Shown here one piece after another: positions 32,512 to 43,920 of a stretch of DNA of 64,000 bases. The DNA is from Harmonia axyridis. Lineage: Eukaryota > Arthropoda > Insecta > Coleoptera > Coccinellidae. The first letter of the stretch is position 1, and each line of letters begins with the position of its first letter. A program made the translations under genes and the position numbers. The stretch is taken from the NCBI RefSeq assembly GCF_914767665.1, contig NC_059506.1, forward strand, positions 24,529,825 to 24,593,824, written 5' to 3'. The notes under the pieces are model-generated. The model ran no database searches, was not told the origin of the DNA, and saw nothing but the letters and a program-made list of their open reading frames with translations.

Positions 32512-32718
32512 CGGCGTCATGCAAAATAACGTATCTCTTATCGGCTGTCACCCGGACGGTTCCTGCTGTCAAGACCCTTGCGCTGTGCCTTTCCCTATCC
32601 TCTTTTTTCCACATCACGGTGTTTTCGCCCACGTCCTTCACCACACACGTGATAAGTGCATCATCCCCTTCGTGAACATGAACAGGATTTGTGAGGCTGT
32701 CCCGCATCGAGGGTAATC
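32512..32718 (-). CDS. Ig V-type domain exon (first half) of a neuronal IgSF cell-surface protein
   Basis: A 207-bp coding exon. On the minus strand it is preceded by a T-rich tract and CAG (acceptor AG at 32720-32719) and followed by the donor GTAAG at 32511. It encodes about 68 residues: an N-terminal PSMRDSLTNPVHVHEGDDAL, then the B-strand cysteine in LITCVVKD, the core tryptophan in VMWKK, and a stretch with VLTAGTVRVTADKRY. Cys, about 12 residues, Trp is the usual start of an Ig V-type fold. The ILT.G/T.D.R pattern recalls Dpr, DIP, lachesin and zig-8 proteins, which are cell-surface recognition molecules of neurons. It starts and ends in phase 1, and the second half of the domain is the exon at 1008-1148. 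The signal-peptide exon would lie to the right and was not found. Family membership is seen; the exact subfamily is inference. Confidence 0.88.
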
Positions 32719-33059
32719 CTGAAAAAGAAAAAACGAAAATGTAAAAATGTTTTCGGTCTGCAGGAATTTCATTTGTTGATTGAAACAAAGAACAACAAGG
32801 TTTATTCATTAAATGGAATGGAACATAAACAAGATTTTTTTTCGTAAACCTCCTAAAATGTCGGCTTAATTATTATATCTCAATTATGAAGTTTCATTTC
32901 ACAGATCTAGGTAACTCGTTCCTCTGGGTTTGAACATCCAAAGAATATTTTTTTGTATGATACAATGATTAAAATTCAAAAGAAAAAGTAAACTCAATTG
33001 AATTCATATCGACGATGAATATCTATAAGAAATACCATTATTTTAGTAAACATTCCACA

Positions 33060-33480
33060 TTAGATATTTTCCTAACGAGTGTGAAAAATGATACTTTTCC
33101 GCACTTTTCGAGTACGGAAAAGGCACTTTCCACATGGGTAAAAAACAATATTTTTCGTACTAGCGTAAATGAAACACTTTTCCGCAGAGTTTTCGTCTTG
33201 ACACCGACTGACGTCATAGGAACTCATATTTCTGTGCGCTCAGTCATATAGAGAAACGTTTGAATTTATGATTGGCGCAAAGAGATATGTCAAAATTGAT
33301 TGATGCGAATCTTTAATATTTGCCTGCGAAAAAAACTCACTATTCACTTTCCGCATGCATATGCATGCGGAAAGTGAATAGCAGGGCTTTTTTCCGCACG
33401 AATTTGGAACAGTACTACTTTCCAAACGGCAATGCGTGTGGAAAGTAATACTTTCGAAACGCTAGTAGAAAAACTCTATA
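33060..33480. repeat. Palindrome-rich repeat with CTTTCCGCA boxes
   Basis: 33340-33381 is a perfect 42-bp palindrome (21-bp arms with TTCACTTTCCGCATGCAT). Nearby are CTTTTCCGCACTTTTC and GTACGGAAAAG in inverted arrangement (33092-33126), CACTTTTCCGCAG, and GTGCGGAAAG-like words around 33390-33450. The repeated TTTCCGC core in both orientations suggests one compact element that folds into several hairpins. Confidence 0.7.
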
Positions 33481-34095
33481 CTCTACGTGAACAGTGGCGA
33501 CGCCAGCTTTCAAGAATAGGTGGGCTGGAAAGATTTCCAGGTCCATTTAATTTACATTAAATTCATGTCGTATTTTTCTGCTTATTCGTTATTTCAAGAG
33601 AAGGACCAAAATTTGAGGTAGCTCAAACATTGTTGCCGATAGAAAACCTTTCTTCGAATAAAACTCGAGTAAGAGTTAAGCCATTGGTTTGCTTGCAAAG
33701 TACTTTTTTCCATCGGAAAACAGCGTTTCATCAATATCTAAAAAAAAATCATTTTTATCAATTTTACGAATATCAACAAATGACATGACCTTTAAACTTA
33801 AATATTTCGATCCAAAATTTTGATACGTGTCTTTCGAAGCTTGACACTAACGATGAAAAAGTGGTATGGCACTGATGGTGGCATCTATGCGCCAGGCCTG
33901 GGACTTATTGTGTGACGTGTTATTATTGAACTGAAATTTGTTTTCAATTGATATATTTTGTTATCGAAATTTTTCTTGGCTCCTTCATTCCTTATATCTG
34001 TCACATAGTGGTCGACAGAATTAGAAGATGCTGCGAGGTTCAGTGACGAAAAATTTGACCTCGAAGCATAAATTTTTTTGTATTTTTTTTTTTTT
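33481..34095. other. Unassigned sequence right of the palindromes
   Basis: No gene or repeat family recognised. Confidence 0.35.
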
Positions 34096-34099
34096 AATA

Positions 34100-34639
34100 C
34101 AAACAGGTACGGAATAATTTTCTGGGGTAATTCTGTTGAGGCTGAGAGAATATTCATAATGCAGAAGGGATGCTTGAGAACTATCTTCAAAATGAAATAC
34201 AATGAGAGCTGTAGAAATATATTTATTGGTAATAACTTATTGACATTGTACAGTCTGTTTATTTATGAATGTGTTATGTATGTAAGCAACAACTTCAATG
34301 ATTTTAAAGAATTACTGTTAAGTCATGAATACAATACCAGAGAAAAAAATTATCTCAGTAGAGAAAAAACAAATTTTAGTTATATACAAAGGAATGCTGT
34401 ATATTTTATAATGACAGTATGGAATAAATTTCCTCAAAATTTTAAATGCATGCCTATTGCAATTCAAAGAAAAAGATCAAAAATGTTTTTGCTTGGTAAA
34501 TGTTATTATAGTGTTAAGGATTTTTTAAGTGAAAGGGATTTTGTTTCATTATAGTCTTCATATGTATTGATATGTATTGACGTGATCTACATCTGTTGAT
34601 ATTTGATCAAATAAAGGATATTATTATTATTATTATTAT
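34100..34639 (+). mobile_element. LINE element C, 3' end (RT tail) with (ATT)n tail
   Basis: The forward frame from about 34105 reads YGIIFWGNSVEAERIFIMQK, GCLRTIFKMKYNESCRNIFI, LLSHEYNTREKNYLSREKTN, then the final FLLGKCYYSVKDFL and a stop at 34552-34554. A short 3' UTR with ATAAAGGA leads to (ATT)n at about 34619-34639. The tail is open throughout and belongs to the same broad group as elements A and B but to another family. A mariner abuts the ATT tract. Confidence 0.8.
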
Positions 34640-35540
34640 AGGCGTACAACTTTGCTACCGACGTTCTCTCCGAAATTCGCGGTTTTATGGTGAAAAACTG
34701 GTTATATATTCATGATTTAAAGTATTGTCCACCGCTGGCCACTACTTTCCCCCATCTTTCGTGCATCGTACGAATCCCGCGTTGAAAAAACTAGTCATTT
34801 TTTTCTTCTTCATAAAACCGGAAGTGCTGGTCAGCAGGCCGCGTGCTATCAATCGAAACAAGTGAAAGTCCTAGAAAGCAACGTCTAGAGAATACAGCGG
34901 GTGGGGGAGGAATGTCCACTTTCGCGATATGGGGTCGAGCATTGTCATGCTGTAAAATCACTTATGTTTCTTGTTGTATTGCGGCCATTTGTCTTTCAAT
35001 GCTCGGCTCAAACGCATTAATTGTGTTCGATAACGATCGCTTGAGATTGTTTCAATCAGTTTCAACAACTCATAATACACTAGGCCGAGCTTGTCCCACC
35101 AAATACTGAGCATGACCTTGAAACCGTGAATATTCGGTTTGGCCGTTGATGTGGAAGCATGGCCGGGATATCCCCATAATTTTCTGCTGAATGCGGTGCA
35201 TGAATCATTTGTCACTCTCATTTATCCTGCCAATTCTTGTTGCGTTTGACACGAGTCTTGATCAAGTATTGCCTCCAATTCTGTATCTTTGCAAACCTTC
35301 TTTTTTCCACCGCTATGCTGGTATTCGACGTCAAAATCACCGATTTGAAGCGTTGAAACCACTCTCGGCATGTTCTTTCACTAAAAGCTGCCTAGCTATA
35401 GGTATATGAGAGCATTGAATGAGCCTCAGTCGCATTTATATTGAAGCGGAAGCGCGATATGCTCGCGCGATTTTGTTCTAGAAGATGTGATAGAATGAAC
35501 GGATTAGCCACATAATCAGACAAAATTGTTTTTTCAGTTA
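34640..35540 (-). mobile_element. Mariner element (family with TIR AGGYGTACAACTT), internally deleted
   Basis: The left terminus AGGCGTACAACTTTGCT matches the terminus at 61513 (AGGTGTACAACTTCGCT on the minus strand). A TA at 34638-34639, inside the ATT tract of LINE C, precedes it. Reading leftward, the coding remains are the N-terminal HTH region (FNINATEAHSMLS, then after a break FSERTCREWFQRFKS), the catalytic core (LWGYPGHASTSTAKPN, FKVMLSIWWDKLGLVYYELL and DRYRTQLMRL) and the C-terminus HERWGKVVASGGQYFKS. Frameshifts, and an internal deletion between the HTH and catalytic regions, make it dead. The 5' terminus was not identified. Confidence 0.8.
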
Positions 35541-36261
35541 CTTTTCTTGGAATTGAACATAACTTTGATGTACAAAGAAACGTTCTTAGAAGCAATAACC
35601 ATAGAGCTACCCTCTCATTACTAGAGCTGTGCATCCTGAAACATTGAAAATAAACAGAAAACTCTACACAATTTCGATTTTACTACTCTAAATAGGGAAC
35701 GGGGAAATAGGAATCTAGTATTAGCATGCCCCGAGCTCTCGTCATGTTATGAGATGTTTGTATTTTGTAATATTCACGAACAAATCCGTCGTTTCCCACA
35801 CCTAAATTCAAGGCGAATGTCACGTATGAAACGAATGCTGTATTTCGGTCGCAAAATAGCTGGCATATATTGCATCTTGAATAAGATGGATAGTTCACGT
35901 GTTAAGCTGCCGCAGTGCTGGCAACATAAATGCGGCTCGTGATGAATATTCCTACGGGATATGTGCTTGATACTGCCATATTTGAACAATTTCGCCTTTG
36001 GCATCGGCGAGATTTTGCTTCGTTATACGCTCAAAAATAGGGCGTATCGTCTATTCGTAATGTTTCAAGTAAACTCTAGTTTTTCGTGGGAAAGCATTTC
36101 GTTTTGATAGAATCCTATAAACTTGTGATGGTTGCCAGATCGAATAGTTGTCCTTGTCATTTATTTGACTGGAGTGGAACATTTTTCTTCCTTGTGACTA
36201 TCAGGACGAGTTCTCTCTGTTTTATCTTCTTTTATGTAAGTAGGTTGTAACGTTACAATTG
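35541..36261. other. Unassigned sequence between mariner and dispersed repeat
   Basis: Minus-strand open stretches (35774-36004 and 35683-35898) contain CCQHCG-type cysteine pairs, but no family could be assigned. Confidence 0.35.
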
Positions 36262-37000
36262 CCCATGAGACTCTAAGGACTAATTTCTAGGGGTGGTTTG
36301 GCTTATTTGGCAACCAAACTCCTACCCAGGTTTTTACAAATTTAATAAAATTAAAATATACAATGATCGATCCTTTTCACTCCAAACAAATAATAAAATA
36401 GAAACTTAACTTAAAACGATTTTAAATGAGTAACTTACTACTAGGATGGAAACTCTTCTGTAAATTATCTTCAGCCTTCTGAACACCAATTCTTATCAGG
36501 AAGCTATAGTACTCCAATCCCCATTCAACGAAGTTGATGTGATAATGCCAGGTATTTCGCAGGTATTCTCTCAGATTCAGGAACTAAAGTGGTCTAACAT
36601 ACGTACTATTCCAAATTCTGTATCTCAAGGAAGTAGTTCTTGATATCTATCAATCCCAAGAAAGGTTTTCTTTGTTCTAATCCCACGGGAGGTTTCTTCG
36701 TTCTAATCCCACGGGAGGTGCGAGAATCCCGACACAATTTTCGCCGATAAATAAGATTCCGAGTCTCAAATTAAATTATTAATGACTGAAATCTAAATCT
36801 TAGGTACGTATTCTTGCTGAAGTCTCAATAATCATTGAAAATCTTTCAGAAGATTCTCTCCAGAAACGCGCATCTGCGTTCCGACCGATAGTACACGATA
36901 TGATAGGATTAATTGACAAATTACCGCGTCCTCAAAAATTCCAGTAGCGTAACATGGAATGAAGCGTGCAAAATCGTTGCAAGGTAATCATACATATCAC
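36262..37000 (+). repeat. Dispersed repeat, copy 2 (inverted relative to 1690-2640)
   Basis: It starts CATGAGACTCTAAGGACTAA and shares CTAGGGGTGGTTTGGCTTAT and AAAACGATTTTAAATGAG-type blocks with copy 1. It ends with the complement of the block near 1730-1900 (AATTGACAAATTACCGCG). It lacks the 250-bp insert of copy 1, and a 25-bp word (TTCGTTCTAATCCCACGGGA) is duplicated in tandem near 36670-36715. Confidence 0.72.
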
Positions 37001-37390
37001 GGAGTTGATGCAAATAGGTACATTATGTAGTCAAGCGAAGTTTGATCTTTCTATATCGTTCAGTTTATCCATAGTATCCTAATTCTGTTTTTCCTTATGC
37101 TTAATCAAATTGCTTGTTTTTCTTTGTTCCTTCAATTCAATACTGAGGTTATCAATCCAACATTTGATGGATATGTCTCTCGTTATTCTAACCAGACTAT
37201 TCTCATCCATGCGGTTGATATTAGGTGAAGTGAAGAAAAATCCATCAGTTTTGCAATAGATGGCTTTATTTATATGTATCTTTCGTTGTAAGAGTATGAT
37301 CGAGTTCCACTATATGGCGTTAGAAAGATGAGATTTCCTCCTACAAAAACTTCTGTGAAAGTTTTGTGATAAGTTGACTCAGTTCAGTTT
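37001..37390. other. Unassigned sequence
   Basis: Nothing recognised between the dispersed repeat and the mariner relic. Confidence 0.35.
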
Positions 37391-37394
37391 GAGT

Positions 37395-38340
37395 TCGCGT
37401 CAAAAATGGACACCAGCAAAGAGAACATACGCTTTATTTCACAGTTTTTCTTCGATAAAGGCGAAAATGCAAGCTAGGCGACTGAATATGTAATGGTGTT
37501 TGTGATTTTGATACTTTAACAGCCAGTCATCTGGTTTTGTTGATTCCGTTTCGGTAATTTCGACGTCAAAGGAGAAGCCAATTGTTGGAAATGTCGATGA
37601 AATCATGGACATTCCACAGTCCGACCCTCATGTAAGCATTGTTTTGATTGCACAAGAACTAAAAATTGCACAAACAACCATTAAGCTATTTGGAGAAGAC
37701 TGGTCTGAATAAGAAGCTCATTGTATGGGTACCACATAAGTTCACGCAAAAAACCTCATGGACTGAATTCACATCTGTGAATCACTGCTGAATCGCAACA
37801 GAATCGACCCATTTTTGAAGTGGTTGGTGACTGGTGAAAGTAGTGGATCACTTACGACAACGTCAAGTGGAAACGGTCGTGGTCGAAATGCAGTGAGCTG
37901 GCGGAAACAGTGGCCAAGCTAGAATTGAAGGCCAGAAAGGTTTTACTTTGTGTTTGGTGTGATTGGAAGGGAATTATCTACTATGAGTTGCTCCTCTACA
38001 AAACAACTGTTAACTTTGAACTATACTGTCAATAATTGGACCGTCTGAAGAAAGCAATCGCCCAGAAGCGGAAATCTTTGATCATTAGGAGAGGGATTCC
38101 GTTCTAGGACAACGCCAGATTACACACATCGATAGTGACTCGCTAAAAGCTCCGGTAGCTTGGTTGGGAATGCATCCATCTTATAGCTTGGACCTGTTTT
38201 TGTCCCTGGCGAACAATTTTGCTGGTGAAAAATTCGCTTCAACAGAGGCTTTCGGAAATTGACTTTTTCATTTTTTGGCCAATAGCGACGAGGGCTTCTA
38301 TGAGAAAGCCATAATGATACAAAAAAAATTATTGGGAAAT
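37395..38340 (+). mobile_element. Mariner relic of a second lineage (heavily mutated)
   Basis: It begins MDTSKENIRFISQFFFDKGE (HTH region), then fragments FDVKGE, VDEIMDIPQSDPHV and LGWECIHLIAWTCF-like. VLLCVWCDWKGIIYYELL is the conserved WWD.KG...YELL motif before the second catalytic Asp, here with a changed Trp. QLDRLKKAIAQKRK and RLGWECIHL follow. Many stops and frameshifts. The family differs from the AGGYGTACAACTT mariner. Confidence 0.65.
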
Positions 38341-38975
38341 TTTCAATTCATTCGAGCTTCGCTAGCTGAATTGAAAAGAGTCTTCTTATTTCTACCTGAC
38401 TATTTATTCCAATAATTTTTGTTGTCTCAATCCTAAAGTCGATTACTTTTCTCTACTATGTGATAAAGATATTACCTTCAAAATGGCAACAAGTTATCGA
38501 ACAAAACGGCGCATGAAAACGACCAATAAAGAATTCAAGTTATAGAAATATATCATAATATGCATACAAAAATCGAAGTATAACTTCGATCTTATCACGT
38601 CGAGTTTTCAAATCGAATGTTTTCGACATACAGATAAATAACCGAAATTCTTTCGACTACGAAGAGACGGCAACAAAAGACCAAATATAATATCAATAAC
38701 AATGATTTATAGTGAGACTGACAGAAGAATTCAGTCGAAAATATTTGTTTTGGGGTCGTGGAAAATGAATGATCTGGAAAACTAACAATATAGTCATTTC
38801 AAACGGATATTTTCCATTATATCCTCTGTTTTTCTTTTATTTTTCGTTCATTTATTGCGGGTGTGTCATAAACGGAAGATAATAAAAAATGGATCCTTCA
38901 TATTTCAAATTGTTCACGACAAGGTTAATTATCACTTCCAAGGTAGTCCTTCACTATATCGGGAGTTGAAGCTGA
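38341..38975. other. Unassigned sequence
   Basis: AT-rich, no recognised gene or repeat. Confidence 0.35.
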
Positions 38976-39052
38976 ATCTTCAGGTGATATATGATTGTTA
39001 TGTATATAGCTCTCTAGGTATATACATAACAATCTTATATCACCTGACTCCC
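38962..39052. repeat. Long imperfect hairpin
   Basis: Arms of about 30 bp (CAGGTGATATATGATTGTTA on the left, complement on the right with one extra base) enclose a 10-bp loop GCTCTCTAGG. The base is extended by GGGAGT/ACTCCC after an asymmetric bulge of about 15 nt. Confidence 0.75.
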
Positions 39053-39429
39053 ACAAAAATAAGTAAACGTAGCGAACTCTTTTTGTGTCGAATACCAGTT
39101 TCTGACTGGTAACCCAGGCCTTTAAATTCTTACCTATTTTGTTGATGTTTCAATTTAAAATTAACTTTGAATCGATACCATGAAAGTTCCGAGCTTTGAT
39201 AGTAGCTTTATTTGAATGTTTGCTCGGTTATATTCTTCAGAAGTTACATCTCGTTCGATTTCAACTATTTTGTTCATCAATCCTCCAGAACAAGCGCCTC
39301 ATGTTAAAAAAGCATCTGGTGCTTACCCCAGATACTTTAGCGTCAGCTCCTTTTATTTGTTTTTGAAGAATACCTATACCTAGTTCCCGGAATAAACTGA
39401 AAGTTCACATGGTTCACTTGAATAAAATC

Positions 39430-39888
39430 TATTGTTGAATATGAATAATCCTTACGTTACGGCAACTGCCATACACATCCAGGAGTGTTTGATATTCCTC
39501 TTCAAGAATAAGAACAACTTTGAAACCAAAACCCCCACCACATATAACACAAGAACAGTAGAATTAAAATTTCCAAAACATCGACTCACACTCACAGAGA
39601 GAGGTCCTGAGTATAGATATATAAAGTATTATAATAAGATAGCAAACTTCATAAAAGATTCATCAGACCTTAAGTTATTCAAAAGGCAAATCTACAAACT
39701 ATTGCTGCAAATTGAACCATACACAATAGAAGAATTTTTGAATTATGATATCAAAAATGGAAACAAATATAATTAATGGGCGTTGAACCCAGTGACACAA
39801 TTTCAATTCAGGTGGATAATGTGACATTGTAACATTGTATCTTCTTTATTTGAAATAAAGTTTGTTTATTATTATTATTATTATTATT
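39430..39888 (+). mobile_element. LINE element D, 3' end (RT tail) with (ATT)n tail
   Basis: The forward frame reads ATAIHIQECLIFLFKNKNNF, TTYNTRTVELKFPKHRLTLT, ERGPEYRYIKYYNKIANF and LLQIEPYTIEEFLNYD, with the stop at 39774-39776. It is followed by about 90 bp of 3' UTR with GAAATAAAG and (ATT)n at 39865-39888. The closest visible relative is element A (shared KFPKHRLTLTE and ..EPY....F). Confidence 0.8.
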
Positions 39889-40720
39889 GTTACCATTGAA
39901 TTATAATAGGATGAATCTCTCATTATAATGCAATTTTTTTTATTATACTGAATTTGCGCACCTCATGTTTGAAGTACCAAGCTTCGACCATATTGAATGA
40001 TGAGTCATCAAGTTAATATTTCGACCCTTCTACATAGAATAAATATTTATTCTATCTCTACGTTCTACCAGTACCGTGGATTCTCCACTATTATTCATTC
40101 ATGATTGAAACCAACATGGACCGGACAGAACAAACGTTCAATTGTTTCACAATTTGCTGAAAGTGAGCCCAGTCCAAATCAATTCCAAGCAGGTTACATG
40201 GAATACACAAATGTAATAAATCAACCTTTCCATTGCTCGAATTCGGAGACTAATGACATCCAATTCGTAACTAAGTTATTATGTTACAAACTGTTGCCAG
40301 GGCTGGAAATCCCATGTGGAAAACGTTCGTTCCATCAAATCTGCGACTATCATGCAATATTTATAGCATTGATTTATACTCATACCGAACGCATCCACAC
40401 CTCCGCGCCTTCGACATGTGAAAGTTTTATGGTCTGAGGATATATGGAAATTTCACTCTTCAACTTTTTTGAGCTTTGTTGAGAGAGTCTTATACTTTTG
40501 TTGAAAGTTTAGTTGTTCTTCTTTTTGTTTGTCTTTTGTGTATCCATGTGAATATGTTACTTCTGAAGGTAGGTGTGAATATAAACTCAAGATTAGCCGG
40601 CTAAACTTGGGTTCAACTTCGAGAATATTACTATTACCATCATTAGAACTAGGGTCGTTGTGACTCGGAAAATCTTCCGGGAACTATGACCATGTGGATC
40701 TTTTGTTTTCTACCCTACTC
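39889..40720. other. Unassigned sequence
   Basis: An open stretch at 40105-40437 (110 codons, plus) shows no motif I recognise. Otherwise no gene or repeat. Confidence 0.35.
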
Positions 40721-40724
40721 ATTC

Positions 40725-41400
40725 ATGGAAACCCAATGAGGTCGTCAATGGTGTTGAAAAAACTGACAACCTCCTTAACGGCCTTTGGTCTGGATACCTT
40801 ACGGGTATCCAGAACCGGCTTCCCCATATGAAAGGTTCTTAGGCCAGTCAGCTCTGGACACTCGCATACCATGTGTTCAGCTGTATCTGCTTCTGATCCA
40901 GAGCCTGCAAATCTTATTTGCTGACTTTCCCATACGGTTTAAAAATTTTCGTACCGACAGTGCCCCGTCAGTAGTCCCACCATCACCCGAAGCTCAGCTC
41001 GTAACAGCTTCAAGAGCTTTCTGGTATAGGTAGCAACTCCCATTGCTGGACCGCTGCCTTATATTGATATTTGCCTAGCCCATAGAAAGGCTCAGGTCCA
41101 GCAGGTGTTAACCTTGATGCACCTTTTGGAAGTTTATCGGCTTTTCCGTCTCCTTCAATACCACAGTGCCCTGGTACCCAAAGTAGAGCCACTTCATTGC
41201 CTCTGACCAGTTGTTTCATGGTGTTAAGGCACTTCCAGATCAGTATAGACTCCTGGCAGTAAGATAACGGCGATTTCAGCGTGGTCTGGCTGTCCGCGGT
41301 GATGTAGACATTGAGGCTCATTTTAGGACACTCCTGAGCGCATACGTAAACAGCCAGTATCTCGGTCTGTAAAATAGAGGGCTCCCTCCCAAATCTTCGA
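40725..41400 (-). mobile_element. LINE (R1/I/LOA group) RNase H and CCHC fragment (minus strand)
   Basis: On the minus strand: LRGNEVALLWVPGHCGIEGD-type RNase H end (VALLWVPGHCGIEGDGKADK), then LLKLLRAELRVMVGLLTGHC, and after a break DTAEHMVCECPELTGLRTFH and VLDTRKVSRPKAVKEVVSFF. Domain order RNase H, then CCHC, is that of I/R1-type ORF2. It belongs to the same family as 22985-23500. Confidence 0.78.
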
Positions 41401-41489
41401 GTATATGTTTATGTTATGTTCATCCAGCTGCAGCCAGCTTAATTTGAGAGTGAGTTGGCACTAGCGAACGTTTTCGAAAAGCTGCAATG

Positions 41490-42240
41490 GAATACAAAAG
41501 GCCTAGATATCTACGGATCCTATCTGAGCCCTCTCCGATTTGCTGATGACGAAGTCCTCTAGAGTAGTACCATACAAGATAAAACATGATAAAACATTTG
41601 AACAATGCTTCAAAAAAGATCGGCTTGAAAATGAAAATCGCTAATACAAAATTAATGAGTAACACGGAAGGAACGATACACATAGATGATACCAAACTAG
41701 AAAACATGGAAAAATATGTATACTTGAAGCCTGGACAGGGTTCGGAAATTTAAATTATATATTCAGAGATAACAGCATACCAATCAATCTCAAACGAAGA
41801 GTTTCCGACACCTGTATACTCTCTACCTATGGATTGGAGACGATGGCAATGACCAAATGAGAGTCATGCAAAGAGCTATAGAACGTGCGATGCTTGGGAT
41901 GAGTCTCAGGGCAGGAAGAGGAACAAGGATATCCGACTATAGACTAGGGTGGTAGATGTGATAGAACAGATCGCTGACCTAAAATGGCGATGCGTAGAAC
42001 ATGTGACGCGAGAACATCAAACGAATTGGACGAATAAGATGACACATTGGTGACCAAGAATGTCAAAGCGGATCGCAGGTAGACCACAGAAGAGTTGGCT
42101 TGATAAAATGAAGAAGCAAGCAGGGTACAGGATAGGACAGCATGAAGTTATTTGAAAGAGGCCTATGTCTAGGAGTGGACAATATGTGGCTGATAAAAAA
42201 GAATTAGAGTGCAACTACAGTCCCTTGGCGAAAAATGTAG
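41490..42240 (+). mobile_element. RTE-like LINE fragment (RT palm to tail, degenerate)
   Basis: It starts near LRFADDEV (the FADD box), then KKIGLKMKIANTKLMSNTEG, TIHIDDTKLENMEKYVYLK, and the tail EQIADLKWRCVEHVTREHQT, MSKRIAGRPQKSWLDKMKKQ and AGYRIGQHE. This is the RTE/BovB-like order FADD, G.KMN..KTK.M, Y.YLG, ADLKWRW.GHVAR, GRP...W. Several frameshifts. Confidence 0.72.
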
Positions 42241-43672
42241 AAGCAAATGAAAAAAAGCGGTGAATTTTCAATAAAAACGCTAGTGGCTCTATCAACCCTC
42301 TTACTAATTCAAATATGAAAATAGATTCCTTCAAATTTCTGTAACTCTTAAAAGAACAAAAATGGGACCTATGTTCATAGAAAAAATAATCAGAATGAGC
42401 TATTGTCTATCTAAGATTATTATAGAGCTTGTTTAACACTCAGTGTGATGGAATATATCGGAGGGATAAAAATCATATATTTCAATCATACATTACATAT
42501 TTTCATATGATATAAAATGTGAATCAAAATTCAATTTATAATGATACAAATCAAATAATGTAGAATTGATCTAGTTCTCATATCGATAATAATATAATGA
42601 ATCTGTTCATTTCACTGATCAAATGAACAAATAGATGTTTGCCCTTTCAATCATTACACTAATTCTGATAGTATTCTTTACAGATGCAAGCAATAATACT
42701 AATTGACTGAGGATGTTATGTCTACTCCATTGGGAAAATTGAATTAGGTATCCAATTTCAGTACAATTTGGAGAGGAAAGGTATTACCCGACTAATGAAG
42801 GCTGGTGTTCAAATCAAATGAATCAGGTTTACCCACATCATGTGGAACATTGAACTTGGATTAACTTCTGTTAATGGTATTAAAGCTGAGGTGCACATCA
42901 GTTGAAACAGTGAGTATTTTCATTTCATGATGCAGGAACGACCGTGAATCGTCAGAGATATGATGAGACATTAAATAATGAATTTTGATTTTTTTATTAC
43001 GAATTTATGTAATATAGGCACTATTAATATGCATATTATGTACTCCGTTTATACCTTTATCTTTTGTTTAATTTTTCTGAAACTTTGATACTTTGTAACC
43101 TTTTACTAGTTTCAATGTTCTGCTAATTCAAGAAGTTATATTCAAAAGCCTTCTTGGAGTTGCATTTTTAAATCACAAACTATAAATTAAGATTCATTGA
43201 TTGAAGTTGAAACGAATTGGCGAATGCGCTAGTCACCGAAACACTATTATTGTAAGCAATTTCAATAAAGATAAAAGATGTACTATGTCAAGTTTCTGTG
43301 TGTGTCCTCTCAAGTGTAAAATTCAGAATACAATCACTGGATTAACCTGCTGAGGAACATGAAAGAGAACTCAATGGTATTTCCAACACATTCTCATTTA
43401 AAGCTTAACTTTTAAGCATAGAAGCAATAAAAATATCAAATTCTTTCGGTTTTTGAGGAGATTAATATTTTCTTGCCATTAAATCGATCCTCAAGAAAAT
43501 CTTGTCGTTTTTGTATTTTCCAGTCGATGAAATACATTAAACCACAGCTTAATTCATAAATGAATTAGAATTCGAAGATGCATTAATGATGAAACAAACC
43601 TAAATAGAAAAAAAACTTTAAATTAAACCACGGCTAAATTCGCTTATGCGGTTTAAAATAATTGAGTTTTAC
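42241..43672. other. Unassigned AT-rich sequence
   Basis: No gene recognised. Near 43530-43640 the word TTAAACCAC(A/G)GCT(T/A)AATTC occurs twice. Confidence 0.35.
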
Positions 43673-43678
43673 TTTATT
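43673..43678 (-). terminator. Polyadenylation signal AATAAA of the COX7C-like gene
   Basis: A canonical AATAAA on the minus strand, 35 bp after the stop codon. No poly(A) tract follows, so there is no direct sign of a recent processed retrocopy. Confidence 0.6.
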
Positions 43679-43712
43679 ATTAACTACATATGAAATGATA
43701 TAGATACGCCTT

Positions 43713-43916
43713 TTAATTTTTAGCTATTTGATGCCTTGTGATTAAGAATGGAGCCCAGAAAAGTGGAGCAAAAAATAAGATGAAGGCCAAAGTTGTTTTC
43801 GCTGAAGCTCCAACAGGCCATGGTAGATTAGCTTCAGGAGTTCTATCTTCTGCGTGGTATTTTCTGATGTTCCTTAGAATAGTTCTTTGGAGGACAGTTC
43901 TTCCTGTACCTATCAT
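43713..43916 (-). CDS. Cytochrome c oxidase subunit 7C-like protein (intronless)
   Basis: 67 codons, ATG at 43916-43914, with an in-frame TAA three codons upstream. The N-terminal part is Arg-rich (TGRTVLQRTILRNIRKYHAE), like a mitochondrial presequence. Then PEANLPWPVG, one membrane span (TTLAFILFFAPLFWAPFLI) and the C-terminal TRHQIAKN. The (N)LP(W/F), then TM span ending APFL..RHQ..K is the signature of COX7C, a small inner-membrane subunit of complex IV; precursors are usually 63-66 residues. Trp in LPW and the Pro/Trp in the span look divergent. It has no intron and an AATAAA 35 bp past the stop. It could be a retrocopy, a diverged (for example tissue-specific) paralogue or the single-exon main gene. 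The frame is intact. Confidence 0.75.
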   Translation of the reverse strand: MIGTGRTVLQRTILRNIRKYHAEDRTPEANLPWPVGASAKTTLAFILFFAPLFWAPFLITRHQIAKN

Positions 43917-43920
43917 TTTT

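Noticed and set aside
40105..40437. 110-codon plus-strand frame
   Set aside because: No recognisable motif, no initiation or splice context, and flanked by TE relics; kept only as unassigned sequence.
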